From Crocinitomix catalasitica ATCC 23190 (GTDB lineage Bacteria; Bacteroidota; Bacteroidia; Flavobacteriales_D; Crocinitomicaceae), in contig NZ_JHXV01000010.1 in the NCBI RefSeq assembly GCF_000621625.1, positions 1 through 64,000 of the forward strand: a stretch of DNA of 64,000 bases, written 5' to 3'. The stretch's first letter is position 1; every line of letters begins with the position of its first letter. The notes beneath the pieces are model-generated. The model searched no databases. It was given only the letters and a program-made list of their open reading frames with translations, and was not told the DNA's origin. Below, piece after piece: positions 16,755 through 27,231 of this stretch. Position numbers and translations under genes: made by a program.

Positions 16755-18257
16755 TTAAAGCGCTAAACTCAATCCTATTCCAACATGTGTATAGTATAAC
16801 CTCTTCTCAAAAGGAAGATCTATGCGCGTTGGTGTAATACCAGGTCTAAAACGAATTGTTCCGCTGAAGTACAAATTTTTGTATAGTTTGTAATGGGCCG
16901 AAACACCTAAGGTCATATCAAAATAGCTGCTCTTGTAAAAGTCATTGTCCTTACCTTCATATGTTAATAATTTACCTTCGGCGTAATATGATCCTTGCGA
17001 ATTAAGCAATAAATTCCATCTCAGTTCTGCAAATAAATCTAATCTAAATTTGTCGAAGATGAATTGTGTTCCTATCTGAACTGGAATGGATAAATAAGAT
17101 ACTTTATTTACGCCACCTGTTACGTGATTCATTAAAGTACTGTCAACTTCTTTTCCTCTTAATGTATCATAGATATAAGCGGAAGTGTCTCTTAAAAACA
17201 TAGCCGTATAGATCGTATCATATCTGTAATATTCTTTAGAGAAATCATAGGTTTCAAAACTATTGCGATAACCTAGACCTGTTCCAAATTTTAAACCTGA
17301 TTTTAATCGATAACTAATGTCTAAATTGGTTTCAAATCCCCATTTATCTTTAATTCCGTCGCGGTATAATAATTCGTCAGTGGCATTTTTAGTAATGAAC
17401 TTAGAGTTTTGAATATTCATTCCTGAAGTAAGACCTATAAACCACGGGTTTGGATTCTTTGGTAAACGAGGTGAGACATTGTTTGATGGCGCTGGAGTGA
17501 AGGTCGTGTCTTGATCCGCTTGTTGGCTAGAATCTTTTTGAGTTACAGTGTCCTTAGTTGTTGTTGTATCTGCTTTATTCAAATCATCGATTTGATCAGT
17601 TTTTACTTGATTTGGATTTGAACTGGCCAAAGTATTGTCCTTATCATTAGCAGGTATAACCGAATCATCCGGTTCATCATCAGCAAGTATACCATTTGGA
17701 GTATTGCCTTTTGGGCTTGATCCTTTTACTGTTTTAGTAGTTGATTGAGCAATAGATTTAGGATTTGGTACCGTCGTTATTGTCTTTGTTACTGAAGTCG
17801 TTATAGCGGCTCCTGATGAATGCTTAGTAGAGGTATTGGTTTTAATAGAACTGTTTAGTTGACTAGTTTGTTTTTGATTCGACGTTGCGTTACCTTTTAA
17901 GTCAGTTACAGAATTAGTTCTAAGTTCTAAATCTTCGATGTTTATATCCTTTGAAGACGCTGTTCCTCTAATTATTTTTGTTTTTTGAGTGTTTATTGTA
18001 TTCGTATTATTCAGATCTGTTTGATCAATTGATGCAAATGCATTTTCTTCGATCGAGTTATTGGTGTTTTGACCATAGAAGAATGCTGCGGCTCCACCCA
18101 CCAAAAGTAGAGGTAGGAAGAATAGTAAAAACCTGTATTTTTTTGGTTTAAATAATTCTTGATCTATTTTGCTTTTTATAAATGCAGGCACTTGCACATC
18201 CTCTTGGATTTGGACCTCTTTAAATAAATCATCAATATGTTGATACTTTTTAGCCAT
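16755..18257 (-). CDS. Sigma-factor partner: cytosolic segment, TM helix, linker, beta-barrel
   Basis: A 500-aa protein with an unusual domain order. Residues 1-40 are a charged cytosolic-type segment (HIDDLFKEVQIQEDVQVPAF). A single hydrophobic helix follows (41-61, ending GGAAAFFYG). Then about 209 residues of Ser/Thr/Asn/Lys-rich low complexity (62-270). The last about 230 residues (271-500, from PWFIGLTSGMNI) alternate polar and aromatic residues as in PorT-like/OmpA-type barrels, including GFETNLDISYRLKSG and FDMTLGVSAHYKLYKN. Its ATG overlaps the upstream sigma-factor gene by 8 nt, so an anti-sigma role for the N-terminus is inferred. Confidence 0.75.
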   Translation of the reverse strand: MAKKYQHIDDLFKEVQIQEDVQVPAFIKSKIDQELFKPKKYRFLLFFLPLLLVGGAAAFFYGQNTNNSIEENAFASIDQTDLNNTNTINTQKTKIIRGTASSKDINIEDLELRTNSVTDLKGNATSNQKQTSQLNSSIKTNTSTKHSSGAAITTSVTKTITTVPNPKSIAQSTTKTVKGSSPKGNTPNGILADDEPDDSVIPANDKDNTLASSNPNQVKTDQIDDLNKADTTTTKDTVTQKDSSQQADQDTTFTPAPSNNVSPRLPKNPNPWFIGLTSGMNIQNSKFITKNATDELLYRDGIKDKWGFETNLDISYRLKSGLKFGTGLGYRNSFETYDFSKEYYRYDTIYTAMFLRDTSAYIYDTLRGKEVDSTLMNHVTGGVNKVSYLSIPVQIGTQFIFDKFRLDLFAELRWNLLLNSQGSYYAEGKLLTYEGKDNDFYKSSYFDMTLGVSAHYKLYKNLYFSGTIRFRPGITPTRIDLPFEKRLYYTHVGIGLSLAL

Positions 18258-18810
18258 TATAAATAACCGAACTTGTGATGTTCTTTTCTTCTAATTTTTT
18301 TTGTAAATATTTTCTCGCTTTAGACAATTGAGATTTTGATGTATTCACTGAAATGTCTAAATATTCTGCAATTTCTTGGTGTTTTAAATTGTCATATACA
18401 TATAAGTTGAAGACCATTCTGTATCCATCTGGCAATTCGTCAATAATAGCCTTGAGAACATTTTGTAGGTTTCCAGTTTCATCTTCATTTATTTCAATTT
18501 CGTAATTGTCGTCATCAAAAAAGGTATTATCCTCAACTAATTCGTACCGTTTATTTGATCGGAAATAATTAATTGCTTCATTAATAACAATTCGTTTAAT
18601 CCAACTTGCCAATGGAAACTCGGGATTGAATTGTTCCCTTTTATTATAAATTTTAATGAACGCTTCTTGCAAAATGTCAGCGGCTGCATCAGTGTTTTTA
18701 GTATACCTTAAACAAATCATATACATTGCCTTTGAATAATCATTGTAGATTACATCAAAAGCTTTTTTATTCCCCTGAATAAACTTTCTTTTAAGTTTTG
18801 CTTCGTTCAA
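18250..18810 (-). CDS. ECF sigma-70 factor, TTG start
   Basis: A 186-aa extracytoplasmic-function sigma factor. Region 2 spans about 20-90 (YSKAMYMICLRYTKNTDAAADILQ, SWIKRIVINEAINYFR) for -10 recognition and core binding; region 4 spans about 125-178 (GYRMVFNLYVYDNLKHQEIAEY with the helix-turn-helix ISVNTSKSQLSKARKYLQ). The first codon is TTG at 18810: an in-frame TGA lies four codons upstream and no ATG is available before region 2. Its stop overlaps the start of the barrel protein. A TAAATTTG promoter lies about 115 nt upstream, giving a long leader with a hairpin. Confidence 0.92.
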   Translation of the reverse strand: MNEAKLKRKFIQGNKKAFDVIYNDYSKAMYMICLRYTKNTDAAADILQEAFIKIYNKREQFNPEFPLASWIKRIVINEAINYFRSNKRYELVEDNTFFDDDNYEIEINEDETGNLQNVLKAIIDELPDGYRMVFNLYVYDNLKHQEIAEYLDISVNTSKSQLSKARKYLQKKLEEKNITSSVIYNG

Positions 18811-18840
18811 ATTTCTAAATCAGATTATTTAAAACGATTT

Positions 18841-18867
18841 TAATTTCCTTGCACATTCTGGAAATTA
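18841..18867 (-). promoter_or_regulatory. Leader hairpin upstream of the ECF sigma gene
   Basis: A perfect 8-bp inverted repeat TAATTTCC (18841-18848) / GGAAATTA (18860-18867) with an 11-nt loop. It sits inside the predicted 5' leader of the sigma-factor mRNA, 30 nt before the TTG start. There is no T-tract, so it does not look like a terminator. A role in controlling the weak start codon is only a guess. Confidence 0.45.
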
Positions 18868-18923
18868 CAAAATCAATGTAACCCTTAAAAATATTATTCA
18901 ACCACATACACTGTGTAAACGTT

Positions 18924-18931
18924 CAAATTTA
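18924..18931 (-). promoter_or_regulatory. -7 element for the ECF sigma operon
   Basis: The minus strand reads TAAATTTG. The short palindrome ACACTGTGT (18908-18916) lies right at the predicted transcription start. Confidence 0.5.
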
Positions 18932-18986
18932 CCATTGGTTGATTAACATACAGCACCAGTTTTAAAATGGTTGCCCGAAAACTAAA

Positions 18987-19895
18987 TTATTTTATTGATT
19001 TAATTCTAACGTCGTAAACGATGTCTGAATTTTTAGGAACTAAATCTACCATCCCTTTAGAACCGTAGGCTAGATTAGTTGGAATATAGATAAACGCAGC
19101 TTCATTCTCTCTCATCAACTGCATACCTTGATGCAAGCCATCTACAACATTATCATTTTTAAAACGCATTTTAAATGATTTATCATTTTTGTACGAATTG
19201 TCGTAAAGATGGCCATTCTTTCCACTCACATAAGCAAAGTAATCGAATTCAATGATTTGGTCTTTAACGGGGGGAGCTCCTTTCGTATCGACTTTCCATT
19301 TATATACCTTTACGCCTTCCGGAAGTACTTCTGGTTCAATTTTTTCTATTATCTCAAGATCGATAACTAAGTTGGCGTTTGAAGGAACACGTTTAGGCAC
19401 ACCTTCTTCACCATAACCCAATTTACTTGGTACTAAAATTCTTCCTTTATCACCAGGATGCATTAATAATAAAGCTTCCTCCCAACCTGGAATTATCATA
19501 CCAATATTTGTTTTGAGTGGAATAGGGGACTCGATTTTATCATTCGAATCAAAAACTTTTCCGCCAGTAATCCTCATTTTATAATTGACTAAAACAACAT
19601 CGTTTAATTCGATTGGGTTTTCATTCGTTTTATGTGTCCATTCTATTCTTAAACCATTTTTTCCTTGATAAACCATATCATTGATATCACCTTCAATACT
19701 ATCGGATAATAACTCTGTTTTGGATAGAAGGTTCGCGTTTGAAGAATCTACTGATTTTCTTAATGCCAAAATGCTGTCATTTACGATTTTGTCATCTTGG
19801 TGTATTGTTACGCCGGTTCTTTCAGAATTATTGTTACAAGCAATGAAGAAAAGGCTTATCAATAAAAAAAAAGGAGTGATTTTTTTCAAAAACAT
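18987..19895 (-). CDS. FKBP-type peptidyl-prolyl isomerase lipoprotein, two FKBP-like domains
   Basis: A 302-aa lipoprotein (hydrophobic segment ends FFIACNNN, likely lipidated Cys20). Domain 1, about 75-190, is a recognisable FKBP: VLVNYKMRITGGKVFDSN, IPGWEEALLLMHPGDKGRI, GYGEEGVPKRVPSNANLV. Domain 2, about 195-302, is a diverged FKBP: YFAYVSGKNGHLYDNS, VDGLHQGMQLMRENEAAF, LAYGSKGMVDLVPKNSDI. The proteins help fold or mature exported proteins in the periplasm. It shares one base with the upstream FKBP gene (TAATG-type overlap), making an nrnA-gldI-like-FKBP operon. Confidence 0.88.
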   Translation of the reverse strand: MFLKKITPFFLLISLFFIACNNNSERTGVTIHQDDKIVNDSILALRKSVDSSNANLLSKTELLSDSIEGDINDMVYQGKNGLRIEWTHKTNENPIELNDVVLVNYKMRITGGKVFDSNDKIESPIPLKTNIGMIIPGWEEALLLMHPGDKGRILVPSKLGYGEEGVPKRVPSNANLVIDLEIIEKIEPEVLPEGVKVYKWKVDTKGAPPVKDQIIEFDYFAYVSGKNGHLYDNSYKNDKSFKMRFKNDNVVDGLHQGMQLMRENEAAFIYIPTNLAYGSKGMVDLVPKNSDIVYDVRIKSIK

Positions 19896-20419
19896 TATTG
19901 TTCAATTTTTAATAGTTCAATATCATAAATTACTGGCGACAAAGGTGGAATTTTTTCAGTGTCACCAATTAATCCATGTGCAATATGGCTCGGCAATATA
20001 AATTTTGCTTTGTCACCAACGGTCATATATTTTAATCCTTCATGCAGACCGCTTTCAATATCTGATTTTTCAACTTGTAATTTCTCTGGACCTTTCTCTT
20101 TTGAGGTATAACAAATGTCACCGTTTAATAATGAAACTTCGAATTTGATTGTGACAAAATCACCACCTTTTACAGTATCACCAACTAAACTATCTCTATA
20201 AATCATATAATAAAGACCTGTTCCAGTTTTGGTCATTTTCCAATCGTGATGTCGTTTGAGGTAGTTATCTATCTCTTTAATCTCTTCAGTTGAAAAATTC
20301 GAATTCATTGCTATTGATTGCTCTTTAGACCAATTGCGGTTAGGCTCATCTTCAACAATTGGCTCCGTGCACGAGAATTGAAGAAATAGAATAGAAAAGA
20401 AAACAATTGCTATTTTCAT
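19895..20419 (-). CDS. gldI: GldI-like FKBP peptidyl-prolyl isomerase lipoprotein
   Basis: A 174-aa lipoprotein (signal ending LFLQFSCTEP, lipidated Cys17). One FKBP domain covers about 65-172: GDFVTIKFEVSLLNGDICY, SGLHEGLKYMTVGDKAKFILP, AHGLIGDTEKIPPLSPVIY. In gliding flavobacteria, GldI is an FKBP-type lipoprotein usually encoded right after an nrnA-like gene, and that order is seen here. GldI is needed for gliding or T9SS in that group (known); that this protein does so here is inferred, and the name is tentative. ATG overlaps the nrnA stop by 4 nt. Confidence 0.75.
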   Translation of the reverse strand: MKIAIVFFSILFLQFSCTEPIVEDEPNRNWSKEQSIAMNSNFSTEEIKEIDNYLKRHHDWKMTKTGTGLYYMIYRDSLVGDTVKGGDFVTIKFEVSLLNGDICYTSKEKGPEKLQVEKSDIESGLHEGLKYMTVGDKAKFILPSHIAHGLIGDTEKIPPLSPVIYDIELLKIEQ

Positions 20420-21447
20420 TCGAAAGTTGATTTGTTATTATTAACGAATTTAGGTAAAATTGTTACGAAAGAATCAATAGCATCAGTCAATTTTCCTACA
20501 AATTTTCCACCAGCAGCATTTAAGTGTCCACCGCCACCAAAATTATTTTTGGCCATTTCGTTTACTGGAATTTTCCCAATTGAACGGAATGAAATTTTAA
20601 TGATACCATCTGATTCCTTGAAGAATACGGCCATTTTTATGCCTTCTATACTCAAAGCTTGATTGACAAGTCCTTCTGTATCTCCTTTTTCAGCAGTAAA
20701 ACGTTCTAATTCGGCTTTGTTAAGCGAAATATATGCTGTATGTAAATCTCTATTAATGACAAGCTTTTCTAACATTGTATAACTCACCAATCGAATTCTA
20801 TTTTCACTATTAGAATCAAACAATGATTCGTGAATGGTTGAATGATCAATATTCAAATCGAGTAAACTTGCAGCAATTCTGTGTGTTTTAGGTTGAACAG
20901 AAGAAAATCTAAACGAACCAGTATCTGTTATGATTCCAGTATAAATAGCCTGCGCAATATTTCGATCTAATAAATCAAGATCATTTGAGGCTTCAATAAA
21001 TTCGTAAATAAGTTGTGCTGTAGAACATGATTGGATATCAGAAAATATAAGATCCGCAAAATTAAGGTTGGGTTCTCGATGATGATCAATCATGATGCGT
21101 TTAGCAGTTGTCTCTTCTAAAATTGTATCAAGCTTACCAATTCGACCGCTAGTATTAAAATCAAGAAGGAATATTAAATCAGCTTTTGCCATTTTTTCAT
21201 TTACGTGATCCTCATCTGATTCTAGGGTAAGTATATCATCTGTTCCTGTCATCCAATTTAGGAAATTGGGAGCGTTGTCGGGGTGACACATGGTAACATT
21301 GGCTTTTTTAGCTTTTAAATAATAATATAATGCTATAGATGATCCAATACTATCTCCATCGGGAGATTTATGTGAAATGATTACTATTTCTTTTGAATTG
21401 TTTATCAATTCAAGCGCTGATTTAATTTTGTCTTCTGTATATACCAT
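20416..21447 (-). CDS. nrnA: DHH/DHHA1 phosphoesterase (NrnA-like)
   Basis: A 343-aa protein of the bifunctional oligoribonuclease/pAp phosphatase family, which degrades 2-5 nt RNAs and pAp using manganese. Seen: SHKSPDGDSIGSS (about 25), LLDFNTSGR, the DHH motif IDHHREPN (about 120), IYTGIITDTGSFRF, and the DHHA1 nucleotide-binding motif FGGGGHLNAAGG near 312. ATG at 21447. The upstream gap contains a terminator and no TAnnTTTG match, so its own promoter was not identified. First gene of the operon with the two FKBP lipoproteins. Confidence 0.92.
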   Translation of the reverse strand: MVYTEDKIKSALELINNSKEIVIISHKSPDGDSIGSSIALYYYLKAKKANVTMCHPDNAPNFLNWMTGTDDILTLESDEDHVNEKMAKADLIFLLDFNTSGRIGKLDTILEETTAKRIMIDHHREPNLNFADLIFSDIQSCSTAQLIYEFIEASNDLDLLDRNIAQAIYTGIITDTGSFRFSSVQPKTHRIAASLLDLNIDHSTIHESLFDSNSENRIRLVSYTMLEKLVINRDLHTAYISLNKAELERFTAEKGDTEGLVNQALSIEGIKMAVFFKESDGIIKISFRSIGKIPVNEMAKNNFGGGGHLNAAGGKFVGKLTDAIDSFVTILPKFVNNNKSTFE

Positions 21448-21450
21448 ATT

Positions 21451-21492
21451 AAAAAAAGAAACGCCTCCAATCCCAGATTGGGTGGAGACGTT
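21451..21492 (-). terminator. Terminator of the exported-protein gene at 21517
   Basis: A two-part stem: ACGCCTCCA (21461-21469) / TGGAGACGT (21483-21491, one mismatch) enclosing CCCA (21472-21475) / TGGG (21479-21482). On the minus strand it runs into TTTCTTTTTTT. Confidence 0.85.
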
Positions 21493-21516
21493 AAAATATT
21501 TTATTAAATTATTTTT

Positions 21517-22044
21517 CTAAAATCCTAATTCTTCAACTCTTCTATGCTCAATTAAAGCACCAACACAAACGCTTTCAGAATCAATTAATTTTTTATTTTC
21601 GCTATCTCCTGTAGCTGGAACAGATACGGAAATCGTGAATTTTTTTGTTTTATCCGTAGAGAATAAAACATATGCTTTCATATCGTCATCTTTATTATCA
21701 TAAATGATTTCTCTTTCCTTTTTCATGATAGAACGACCTTGTGCATCCTTAGTTCGAGATACAACATCTTGTGATAATTGAAATTCAACTTTTGTACCAT
21801 CAACAATATCAGTACAAGTTGAGACTCTATACTCAAAACCTTCATATGCGATAAAAGTCATTTCATAAACTTTACCTTTCGCTACTGCTGCGCTTTTAGA
21901 TTGGTTGTTCAAATTCCAGAAATCTGCTTTTTCTTCTTTTGAGAAATTTTCTAAACACAAGTAATGGGTTCTGCTGCATTGAGAATACGCTTGGAATACA
22001 ATTATTCCAGATAATAATACTCCTAATAATAAAACTTTTTTCAT
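21517..22044 (-). CDS. Exported protein of unknown function
   Basis: A 175-aa protein with a signal peptide of about 21 residues (ends FQAYSQ). The mature part has Cys residues near 23, 30, 97 and 160 that could form disulfides in the periplasm. It contains KSAAVAKGKVYEMTFIAYEGFEYRVSTC followed by alternating strands (KKEREIIYDNKDDDMKAYVLFSTD), suggesting a beta-sandwich. I do not recognise the family. It follows the lipoprotein at 22050 by 5 nt on the same strand, so the two form an operon closed by the terminator at 21451-21492. Confidence 0.8.
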   Translation of the reverse strand: MKKVLLLGVLLSGIIVFQAYSQCSRTHYLCLENFSKEEKADFWNLNNQSKSAAVAKGKVYEMTFIAYEGFEYRVSTCTDIVDGTKVEFQLSQDVVSRTKDAQGRSIMKKEREIIYDNKDDDMKAYVLFSTDKTKKFTISVSVPATGDSENKKLIDSESVCVGALIEHRRVEELGF

Positions 22045-22049
22045 CGTTT

Positions 22050-22949
22050 TTATTTTGTAAATTTTTCTCTTAATTCATTGGCCTTATTCTTAATTGCAAC
22101 AAATGCTGCTTCATTCATTTTGAATGATCCACCACCAGTTACAGTAAGTTTGCCTTCATCGTTACTCTTAACATCAGAACTTGATTCAACAAATTCCATA
22201 TTGTTTTCAAATACGTCAGAAAGTCCTAATAAGTCATTTATAGTTTCTTCAACCAAAACATTATCAGCATATGATGCGATAAAGTCAATTAAGCTTTCTA
22301 GTACTACTTTTTGATCACCTACTTTAGTTATAATAGGATTGTCAGCAGAATATGTATCAACAAGATTACAAATGATGTAAAGACTTTCAATATAGCCACC
22401 AGCCATAATTAAAGACAATTCAACACCTTTATCGTTTTGCTCTAAATATTCATAACTTTCATAATAACTATCATTAGAAATCAAGAATAATGAATCAGTA
22501 TTTGATTCGTTACTTTCAATTCTAGACATTAAATCTGCGTCAAAAGCGCCAGAAATGCCTAAATCAGTTCCTAATTCTTCAATTTTTTTGAAGTATTTTA
22601 AGAAATCCGTTCCAATTCCAAAACAGCTTAAATAAGCGATGTCGGCAGAATAGATACCGAAATTTAATGATTTTGATTTTTGATCGATGTAATTATCTGA
22701 GTTCTCAAGCGGGTTAACTAAATTGATTTGTTGCTCACCACCTTGTAATTTGATTATATCAAACAATTCGTTTGGCGTAGGAACAGAATATGTTATTCCC
22801 GATTGGTTTGGATCAATCTCTACCTCCGGAGTAACCAAAGTGTCAATCACATTGATGTCTTGATCGTCAGATTCAGTTCCACCACAAGATCCCAACATAA
22901 GACCAAATGATGTAAATATTAAACTTGCTACTATTACTTTTCTTTTCAT
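22050..22949 (-). CDS. Lipoprotein of unknown function
   Basis: A 299-aa lipoprotein (hydrophobic segment ends MLGSCGGT, likely lipidated Cys22). The SCGG sequence after the cut site resembles the lipoprotein export signal region for surface or outer-membrane display in Bacteroidota (inference). The mature part is acidic and helical, with DLMSRIESNESNTDSLFLISNDSYYESYEYLEQND. I recall similar proteins of unknown function in Flavobacteriales. A perfect -7 (TATATTTG) sits 26-33 nt upstream. It heads the two-gene operon with the exported protein at 21517. Confidence 0.8.
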   Translation of the reverse strand: MKRKVIVASLIFTSFGLMLGSCGGTESDDQDINVIDTLVTPEVEIDPNQSGITYSVPTPNELFDIIKLQGGEQQINLVNPLENSDNYIDQKSKSLNFGIYSADIAYLSCFGIGTDFLKYFKKIEELGTDLGISGAFDADLMSRIESNESNTDSLFLISNDSYYESYEYLEQNDKGVELSLIMAGGYIESLYIICNLVDTYSADNPIITKVGDQKVVLESLIDFIASYADNVLVEETINDLLGLSDVFENNMEFVESSSDVKSNDEGKLTVTGGGSFKMNEAAFVAIKNKANELREKFTK

Positions 22950-22974
22950 TAATGAATGGTTAAATGAATGGTGT

Positions 22975-22982
22975 CAAATATA
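22975..22982 (-). promoter_or_regulatory. -7 element for the lipoprotein operon
   Basis: The minus strand reads TATATTTG, a match to TAnnTTTG, with a leader of about 20 nt before the ATG at 22949. Confidence 0.6.
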
Positions 22983-23054
22983 CTGTTTTTTATATAATAC
23001 GCCGATCAAAGACAAAAAGTTCTATTGAATTTAAAAAAAAAATAAAATTAAATC

Positions 23055-23945
23055 TTAGTTCGCATTAATTTGATCAGTTAATTGGACCAGTGTTTGTTGT
23101 CTCTCTTTAGAGACTGGTATAAGTGGAAGACGAACGTAGTTTTCCATAATATTTAAGTGCTTTAAAACCTCTTTGATTCCACCTGGATTTCCCTCGGCAA
23201 ATAAGTGATCAATTATAGGTAGAATTATATAATGTAGTTTTCGTGCTTTTACTATTTCGTTATTTAATGAAGCCTTAACCATTTCTTTAAATGGTGTTGG
23301 TAAGCCGTTCCCAACAACAGAAATCACACCATCGCCACCAGCTGCAATGATTGGCAACGTCAAGGCATCATCACCAGAGATAACTAAAAAATTTTCTGGC
23401 TTATCCTTAATAATTGTCATTATTTGCTCCATACTACCTGAAGCTTCCTTAACTGCAATGATGTTTTCAAAATCATTGGCTAACTTTAAAGTTGTTTCAG
23501 GTAATACGTTTGAAGCTGTTCTACCTGGAACGTTATATAGTATTATAGGCAATTTTGTCGCCTCAGCAATCGCTTTATAATGTGCATAAATACCAGCCTG
23601 TGTTGGTTTATTATAATAAGGAGATGCTGATAAGATACCATCAACACGACTTAAGTCATAAGAAGTGAAATCTTCTACTACAGCCATTGTATTATTTCCT
23701 CCAATTCCAAAAACAATCGGGAGTCTATTATTGTTCGTAGCTACGACAGTATCTAAACATAACTGTTTTTCAGCTTTTGTTAATGTAGGAGATTCACCAG
23801 TTGTACCTTGTACTACTAAATAATCAACACCACCATCGATTAAGAATGTGGTTAGTTTTTTTAATGCTTCAACATCAACCGCACCTTTTTGATCAAATGG
23901 CGTTACCATTGCAACACCAAGTCCTTTGAATTTATTTGTTTCCAT
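23055..23945 (-). CDS. dapA: 4-hydroxy-tetrahydrodipicolinate synthase
   Basis: A 296-aa TIM-barrel aldolase, the usual DapA length. It condenses pyruvate with aspartate semialdehyde, the first committed step to lysine and meso-diaminopimelate. Seen: GVAMVTPFD, VQGTTGESPTL with the substrate-binding Thr pair (about 45), YYNKPTQAG with the catalytic Tyr (about 135), ILYNVPGRTA, and IAVKEASG with the Schiff-base Lys (about 164). The ATG lies within the end of the upstream gene (14-nt overlap). It is the last gene of the ligA-unknown-dapA run. Confidence 0.96.
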   Translation of the reverse strand: METNKFKGLGVAMVTPFDQKGAVDVEALKKLTTFLIDGGVDYLVVQGTTGESPTLTKAEKQLCLDTVVATNNNRLPIVFGIGGNNTMAVVEDFTSYDLSRVDGILSASPYYNKPTQAGIYAHYKAIAEATKLPIILYNVPGRTASNVLPETTLKLANDFENIIAVKEASGSMEQIMTIIKDKPENFLVISGDDALTLPIIAAGGDGVISVVGNGLPTPFKEMVKASLNNEIVKARKLHYIILPIIDHLFAEGNPGGIKEVLKHLNIMENYVRLPLIPVSKERQQTLVQLTDQINAN

Positions 23946-24444
23946 TATTACTTAATAGTATTATATTTTTTTTTACATTTTTTAAAAATTCGTCGTCAGT
24001 TGTTCCAGGTTCTATTAATAGATCGTGTAAAATAAAATCGTCATTACTAATTTTACCAACAATTAATTCTGCCTGAGCAAGTACCATTATATATTGTAAC
24101 AAAAGCGACTCTTGAGACAAATCTAAGGCTAAATCAAATTTATTGCCAACTGCCGTATTCAAATTATCATTTTTTAGTATTCCTGTTAAATTAAAATCAC
24201 TCAGATGAACGGTATAGTGATCTTTTTTAATCAGTTTTTTAGGATCGATATTTTTATTTTTCCTTTCACTAATAAATGTGAATTTAGCTTTTGGAAAGAG
24301 GGCTTTGACATTTTTTTCAAGTCCTTCTGGAAACCGCTCCTTTAATACAAGTACATTTTTGTATTCGTCTAAACCCCTTATTTGGATATAACGCTTATTG
24401 ACAGCTTTTCTAACTTTTTTCTTTATGCTATTTTGTTTTATCAT
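23932..24444 (-). CDS. Unknown protein between ligA and dapA
   Basis: A 170-aa soluble basic protein (N-terminus KKKVRKAVNKRY). Middle segments ALFPKAKFTFISERK and KKDHYTVHLSDFNLTGIL alternate like an alpha/beta fold; LLLQYIMVLAQAELIVGK is helical. It resembles a family annotated only as a domain of unknown function (DUF6913, from memory) that sits beside dapA in Flavobacteriales. ATG at 24444, 8 nt after ligA, and it overlaps dapA by 14 nt, so all three are co-transcribed. No catalytic motif is evident. Confidence 0.75.
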   Translation of the reverse strand: MIKQNSIKKKVRKAVNKRYIQIRGLDEYKNVLVLKERFPEGLEKNVKALFPKAKFTFISERKNKNIDPKKLIKKDHYTVHLSDFNLTGILKNDNLNTAVGNKFDLALDLSQESLLLQYIMVLAQAELIVGKISNDDFILHDLLIEPGTTDDEFLKNVKKNIILLSNNGNK

Positions 24445-24452
24445 GTTAAATA

Positions 24453-26510
<2,058 letters not shown>

Positions 26511-26544
26511 CTATATTAAGAGGTAAATATAGGTAATTTCAATA

Positions 26545-27213
26545 TTATTTTATTCCTCTTGTAATTTCACGCTTGCCTATTGGTCCAGGAAGATTTTCAA
26601 CAGTAAATCCGGCAGATTTTAAATTCCGCTTAAATTGTCCTTGAGCACAATATGTAATTAATATTCCACCCTCATTTAGCATTTTATACATTTGCTGCAT
26701 GATGGTGTCTGTCCATAGCTCTGGTTGTACTCTTGGTCCGAATGCATCATAAAATATTAGATCGAATTTTTGATGGTCATTCGGAATATATTCTTGAATC
26801 TTCCCGAGAATTTTTTCAAATTCAAAGTTCTTATTAATGCGTACGGAATTGTTCCATGGTTCAAGATGAAGTTTTCTATAATCTGATTTTAAATTAGTGC
26901 CTGTAAATAAGTTTGTGTACGCCAATTCATCGATAAGTGCGATATCGATAGGCGTATTTTCAATTGTAGTATAATTGATTTTAATCGCATGTGTATTGGC
27001 ATAATCTAATGACACCAATGCGTTTAAACCTGTGCCAAACCCCATTTCAAATACGGATAAAGGTTTGTTATTTGTAAAATAATTTAATCCAGCGTCTCTA
27101 AAAACATGTAAAGCTTCATTTAATGCACCGTTTGAAGAATGATAAGTTTCATTTAATTCAGGAATTAACAAAGTTTTAGATTTGTCACCTGTTGCAATAA
27201 TTTTCTTATTCAT
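26545..27213 (-). CDS. mnmD: MnmD-type tRNA wobble-uridine methyltransferase
   Basis: A 222-aa SAM methyltransferase equivalent to the N-terminal half of MnmC, which finishes the 5-methylaminomethyl-2-thiouridine modification at tRNA wobble position 34. Seen: NETYHSSNGALNEALHVF, the SAM motif FEMGFGTGLNALVS (about 65), LIFYDAFGPRVQPELW with the conserved DAFxP-like motif, and LITYCAQGQFKRNLKSAGF. The C-terminal FAD domain of MnmC is absent, as usual in Bacteroidota. ATG at 27213. It is divergent from a small lipoprotein, with facing -7 elements at 27222-27239. Confidence 0.85.
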   Translation of the reverse strand: MNKKIIATGDKSKTLLIPELNETYHSSNGALNEALHVFRDAGLNYFTNNKPLSVFEMGFGTGLNALVSLDYANTHAIKINYTTIENTPIDIALIDELAYTNLFTGTNLKSDYRKLHLEPWNNSVRINKNFEFEKILGKIQEYIPNDHQKFDLIFYDAFGPRVQPELWTDTIMQQMYKMLNEGGILITYCAQGQFKRNLKSAGFTVENLPGPIGKREITRGIK

Positions 27214-27221
27214 TAGTTTTA

Positions 27222-27229
27222 TATCTTTG
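27222..27229 (+). promoter_or_regulatory. -7 element for the 101-aa lipoprotein
   Basis: TATCTTTG, a match to TAnnTTTG, 19 nt before the ATG at 27248. Confidence 0.6.
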
Positions 27230-27231
27230 TA

